Assembly: GCA_023333565.1 (NCBI GenBank)
Contig: JAJKFH010003650.1
Location: 682,001-746,000, forward strand
Reading direction: 5' to 3'
DNA: 64,000 nucleotides
Source of the DNA: Puffinus mauretanicus
Taxonomy: Eukaryota; Chordata; Aves; Procellariiformes; Procellariidae
In this document: piece by piece, positions 59,901 to 64,000 of the stretch
Layout: each line of letters starts with the position of its first letter
How positions within the stretch are numbered: the stretch's first letter is position 1
The notes under the pieces: model-generated
The model's database searches: none
Told to the model about the DNA's origin: nothing
What the model saw: the letters and a program-made list of their open reading frames with translations, nothing else
Translations under genes and position numbers: made by a program

Positions 59901-62900
59901 AACCTTTGGATAATTATATTAAACTTTCTGGTTCTGAGAGCACTGATTTTCCTCTCTCATGAATACAAATTAAATGGCACACAAAGAATATTCTTATTAC
60001 AAGGAAAAAAAAAAGCTAACAAAATAGGTACACAAGATAAGACTAATTCCTAAAGTGTTACTAAAACGCTTTCAAAGAGTTCACTTTTTTTTTTCTTCTT
60101 CTAGGGAACTGTTAGGCTACTGTTTTCCCCTCATGCAATAATCTTCACTCACTCTTTAAAGTTTTTTAAGTGTTTCTGGATTGGAAGGTCTGATTTGAGC
60201 TAATCTGATCTGTTGGTTTGTCACGTTCATGTTAGCTGCTCCTCATTTCACTCTCCGTAGCCAAGCTTCGCTGCACTCCCTGTCTCCAGAGCCACATTGG
60301 GCAACTGCTTGCTCCCCTACCTGTTTTCATTTGCTATTGTTTTAGGCACTTTCACTCCATTGCCTGCTCCTGCACTCATCCCGCCTCTGCTATCCGAGCC
60401 TCACGGTGCTTTTTTTGCTCTGATAACCATTCTAGCCAACTCCCACAGCTCTGCTCACTGGTTATTGTATCACCTCTTAGGAGGGCTCATCTAATAATGA
60501 GAAAGAGCATAGTCTCCAGCTCACAGAAGGCTTTTAAAGACTCTTGTTTAACCCACCTTGCAGGAAAGTTTAAGTTTATAAGAAATGCATAGGTTACTTT
60601 TTTTCTCTCTTAAACCTTAAGAAGACTTCTACGCAAAAGGTACCACCCTTGTTGTCCCAGTGTCTCGCATTTGCATCCCAGTACCAAAAAATGTTCGAAG
60701 GTCGGGACACTCATCCCAAATACACAGTTATTTGGGCCAGATATATACACACTATTACAAATACAAACTCTCATTATAATTTTATAACAGAACTAACTCA
60801 ACAGAGCTAAGTCTCAAGAACGGTAACAAAACAAATGTAAAACAATCAGATTTCATGTAATCCTTTCCATTAATCTCCCCTTCTCCAGCACTGCACTTCT
60901 TTTCCAGGCTTATACTCCTTCCTCTGTCATTCCTTGAGGAAAGAAGGAAGGCATGTTTCCTTTTCACTTTAGGCCTTCCTTACCAGGTTCATATTCATAC
61001 ATGTCATGATACAGCAGCTATGCCTGTATATAGTATCCATGAGGCTAGTTCTATCAGCATAGACTCCAGACAGCCTCAGAGTACAAAATACACAGGAAAA
61101 CACTTCACAGTTGCATATTCACTGGGTCACTTGTTGTATAGTACATTCCAGTTATTGCATCAGCTGTGTGAAGTCTTCTTTATCCAGTGAGCTAGGAAGA
61201 AAAGTCAGGCATATGAAAGTGCTGATTGATATGGAACTCTGGTTGAAATCTGGGTAGAAAAGAAGTAAATATTGCTGTTTTCTGCTTGGGGTCAGGACTT
61301 CAGGTGCCTGAAAATGGAGATTTTTGATTCAAAATAAATGTAAGGATTTTGACAGAGTTGCATTGTGTCAAAGAAATTTCTTAGTCTTTTCAGGGAACAA
61401 AGAGCTGCCAGTGGTTTTCACGTTCTCAGTAGTTTTAATGCTCTTTTCATACAGTGAAAATGTGAAAGATCCATACTTTATTAGGCTCAGGAGGAGACCA
61501 ACAAGTTTCCAAACAAGGTTCCAATGAAATCACCTTCTGGATTCAGCAAGAGTGGCCCGAGATTTTTTAATGAAATGGTATTTTTTTAGCACACTAATTA
61601 AGACATGCCTCTCTTGATCCAGTGCAAAGTTTCTATTGAATTCCTAGCTCCTAAATGAAGAGAAAGAAAAAAGGTCTTTTTTAAAACAGACAGTTTTGAT
61701 CAATAAGTATATCCTGTCTCTACAGAGCAGAGGTCTGTGTTAGAAACCTCTGTAATCCACTACAACAATGGCTATTTTATTTTATTCTTTTTCTAATCAG
61801 TTACTATCCTTGTCCTCATTTTTGGGTGGGAGTGGGGAGACAAATACCATGGGTGGCTTGCAATACTATGTTCACACTATGTTCATTAGGTCACTTAGCT
61901 TATTATATGGTTAATACAGAAATTACTTAGAAGTGGCTAGCATAGTGTAGAGGTACTGATAGTGAGAATACTGAGACAGTTTTTGTCTCAGTCATGTTGA
62001 AGCATTTGTACTAACACAAATAATATAAGAGAGATTATCTTGGAAGTGTAGGCTCCTCAAGCACATGGCTCTGTCTTGCTTCCCAGTAAGTCGTTCCTGT
62101 TGTTCCTTTTTAGCCACACCCTAGAAAGCAGGTGTTAGAATATTTGTAAGTGGATGTTTTAAAACAGATACGGGTTTTCAAGGTGATAAAAAGGCCCGTT
62201 CAATTAAAAGCCATATTCTTATCTGGAAAAACAGCCCACCCCAATCTGAGGTTAATGGAGCCTCAGAGATTAATGGTAGCACAAGGGGTTCCATAACTGA
62301 AATAGGATCTCTCTCTGCTTAGTTCACAAAAAAAGACAGAAAAGATACCCAGCTCATATTGGGGAGGATAGGTCTACATCCTCCAGAAGACACTGGACCT
62401 CCAAAACACTGGAACACATATGGAAAAAACAAAGCTTCTCACCTCTAACCTTCCTACCGCACTCATCCATGTGACCCTCTTCCTGTGTCCTGTCTTTTCT
62501 TCCATTTCTTTCTGTTTTCAGTCCTTCTTTTGAACTCACTCCTTCCCCATTTGCAAACAGGGAGCAGCTATTTACCGAAAAGCGTAAGTTTTGGGTAACT
62601 GAGATCTGGAGTGACAGTGATTTCTCTTAAAAAAAAAAAAAAGTTGGCATATGGACATCACCCTTTTTGAAGACTTATGGCAGTCCTGGTGTCAGAATTC
62701 AAAGTCTATACTCAAGGGCTGTTGGGCCAACCTTCCTAAATACTTGAGAAGCAGCGCCCAGATTGCATACCACTTTGGATTATTATTGTCCAATGACAGT
62801 CAGAATCTGATGAATGTGGGTAACAGATGGTCTGAACTCTCTTGACCTTAGACACTTATACCAATCTTAAGTGTCTGGTAGATTATTTGAATACGATCTA

Positions 62901-63599
62901 CAATTCCTATGGATATAAGTAACTTTTGAAAGGCACATTGCAAATATAACTGAAGGGAACACAACAGCCTATTTAATGTTTTAAATGCTCAGTGCTAAGA
63001 TGTCAGCAGCATCATCATATTAGCATCTGATATTATCATCAGAACACTATCTAAAAATTCTGTGCCAAAATAAACCGACTTTTGAATACTCCCTCAGTAC
63101 CTCCGCTTTCTATTTGGTGTTCTATTATGGTGTTTTGATTACAAAATTAATAAAATTTTTGAGTGATATAGCAAAATCTCTGAAGAAATGAATAGTTCTG
63201 TCTTTGGAGCCTTCAGCACAGATGTGTGTAAATAACTAATGTAGCATAAGGTGAGTACTTGGAATTCTAGGAAAAAAAAGAAGAAACAATTAAGTATACG
63301 CTCATTAATTTAACATTACCTAGCCCGTGCACTGCAGTACTTTCATGGGAAAAAATATGAGATCACTGGTTTGAAGACTGTACCGTGAACAAGAGTATCA
63401 AATTAAAGCTGCACAGTTAATGCTCTGGGAATTAAATTCAAATTAATTGTATTAGTGTACTACATTAACATTATTTTCTGCCAAGAAGGCTTTCTGTGTG
63501 AATAGTGAAATCTGGAAAGTGTATGTATGCAAAGGTGTAGAAAAGAAGGATCTTTAGTTTTCTTTTTTTTTACGCAGTCTTGATTCACGATTGCACTTT
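53995..63599. other. Long AT-rich stretch, no gene recognised
   Basis: About 9.6 kb without a supportable gene. Open frames reach 105 codons with no domain. A perfect 13-bp hairpin lies at 55328-55361. A CT-richer patch at about 60230-60490 has a 65-codon frame (MGNCLLPYLF..) of no known family. A-runs occur near 60006 and 62628. No named repeat or RNA gene was seen. Confidence 0.4.
55328..55361. other. Perfect 13-bp AT-rich inverted repeat (hairpin)
   Basis: TGTTTTAACTAAA and its exact complement TTTAGTTAAAACA are separated by 8 bases. There is no adjacent T-run or gene, so it is not a transcription terminator. It may be chance or cruciform-prone AT DNA. Confidence 0.6.
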
Positions 63600-63942
63600 G
63601 TGCTTCAGGTACCTGTGGCAGGGAATTTGGAGCAGCGGGTAAAGCTGCTCACCCCAACGCCAGGTGGGCTGAAACACCCACCACCCCGCTGGGGACCACC
63701 ACCGCTTCTGGGGCCACAGCCTTGGTACACCATACTGCCCCTGATGAAGCTGACAGCACGTCTCCACCATACATCACCTGCCTGTATGGCTGAGCGTGCG
63801 GACGTCTGCCAGGTGCCCAGCACCGAGGCCGACCTCAGCGACGGCCCCCGGACGAGCCCCGCGGCCGCCGCGCTCCCGCCACGGCCGCCGGAACGGCGTA
63901 GAAGTGCCTCAGCAGGCACGCGGCGAAGAGAGCGGGAGAAGA

Positions 63943-63960
63943 ACTACATTTCCCAAGAGC
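63943..63960 (+). promoter_or_regulatory. ZNF143/THAP11-type promoter element
   Basis: ACTACATTTCCCAAGAGC matches the consensus ACTACAnTTCCCAGnATGC at most positions. Such sites cluster within about 100 bp of CpG-island starts of housekeeping genes, often bidirectional ones. Confidence 0.65.
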
Positions 63961-63982
63961 TACCGCGCCCCGGGGCGATGCG

Positions 63983-63987
63983 ATTGG
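63983..63987 (-). promoter_or_regulatory. Inverted CCAAT box (NF-Y)
   Basis: ATTGG on the plus strand in a CpG-rich context, 23 bp from the ZNF143-type element. The pair is common in TATA-less promoters. Confidence 0.5.
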
Positions 63988-64000
63988 CCAGAGCCCGAGC

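Larger units (their letters stand above)
63600..64000. promoter_or_regulatory. Edge of a CpG island / promoter region
   Basis: From about 63600 the sequence turns GC-rich, and from about 63780 CpG is dense (roughly 27 CpGs in the last 220 bp), in sharp contrast with the rest of the window. It contains ACTACATTTCCCAAGAGC (63943-63960), a good match to the ZNF143/THAP11 element usually found near transcription starts, and ATTGG (63983-63987), an inverted CCAAT box for NF-Y. On the minus strand CCAAT then the ZNF143 site stand upstream of a possible first exon, with a donor-like CAG|GTGATG near 63770, so a leftward transcript could begin here. A rightward gene beyond the window is equally possible. 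No start codon with a recognisable protein is seen. Confidence 0.7.

Noticed and set aside
63605..63919. 104-codon minus-strand frame over the CpG island
   Set aside because: Its apparent start is GTG, not ATG, and the Gly/Arg/Ala-rich product reflects GC content. It may overlap a non-coding first exon.
63787..64000. Plus-strand frame starting ATG and open to the window end (MAERADVCQV..)
   Set aside because: It runs through the ZNF143-type and CCAAT elements in a CpG island, where stops are rare by composition. The peptide matches nothing I know, so it is not called as a gene although it cannot be excluded.
1..64000. CRISPR array, operons, ribosome binding sites, prophage or other bacterial system
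   Set aside because: Composition, repeats (CR1, ERV LTRs), splice-like signals and lack of gene density show vertebrate nuclear DNA. No regularly spaced repeats were found.

Overview
The window looks like AT-rich, intron-like or intergenic DNA from a bird, most likely a neoavian and possibly a songbird. Two things point there. Several LTR copies belong to endogenous-retrovirus LTR families that I recognise from avian genomes. There are also CR1 LINE fragments, including old ones of a type shared with other sauropsids. There is no bacterial-style gene packing. No intact protein-coding gene can be supported. Most open reading frames are chance or lie inside repeats.

Region by region: 1-8.7 kb is mostly anonymous AT-rich sequence with one ancient minus-strand CR1 fragment (3.6-4.0 kb). 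At 8.7-10.5 kb lies the most notable object, a decayed Ty3/gypsy-class pol gene on the minus strand. Its integrase C-terminal region precedes its reverse transcriptase, which is the order of Gmr1-like retrotransposons. A younger minus-strand LTR is inserted into it. A CT-rich LTR-like block (13.1-13.65 kb) and a 1.1 kb LTR with internal short repeats (14.4-15.5 kb) follow. From 15.5 to 37 kb I see only anonymous sequence, one plus-strand CR1 3' end (24.3 kb), a GC-richer ORF block (21.4-22.0 kb), a purine-biased stretch (about 29-30.5 kb) and a short CpG-bearing ORF (30.6 kb).

From 37 to 54 kb there are three plus-strand copies of one LTR family (37.3, 47.3 and 53.3 kb). The first still carries about 0.3 kb of internal sequence. 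The other two are solo LTRs with perfect 5-bp target duplications. The third has grown two abutting tetranucleotide microsatellites. Between them lie old minus-strand CR1 pieces (42.2, 48.3 and 52.4 kb) and a degenerate leucine-rich-repeat exon resembling the LRCH family (45.6-45.8 kb, minus). From 54 to 63.6 kb nothing is recognised. The last ~400 bp turn sharply GC- and CpG-rich, with a ZNF143-type element and an inverted CCAAT box, so a CpG-island promoter begins at the right edge.

The repeats record an order of events: the Gmr1-like element and old CR1s first, then the avian ERV LTRs, then LTR-LTR recombination and microsatellite growth. Family assignments come from pattern memory and hand translation. 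No database search was possible.
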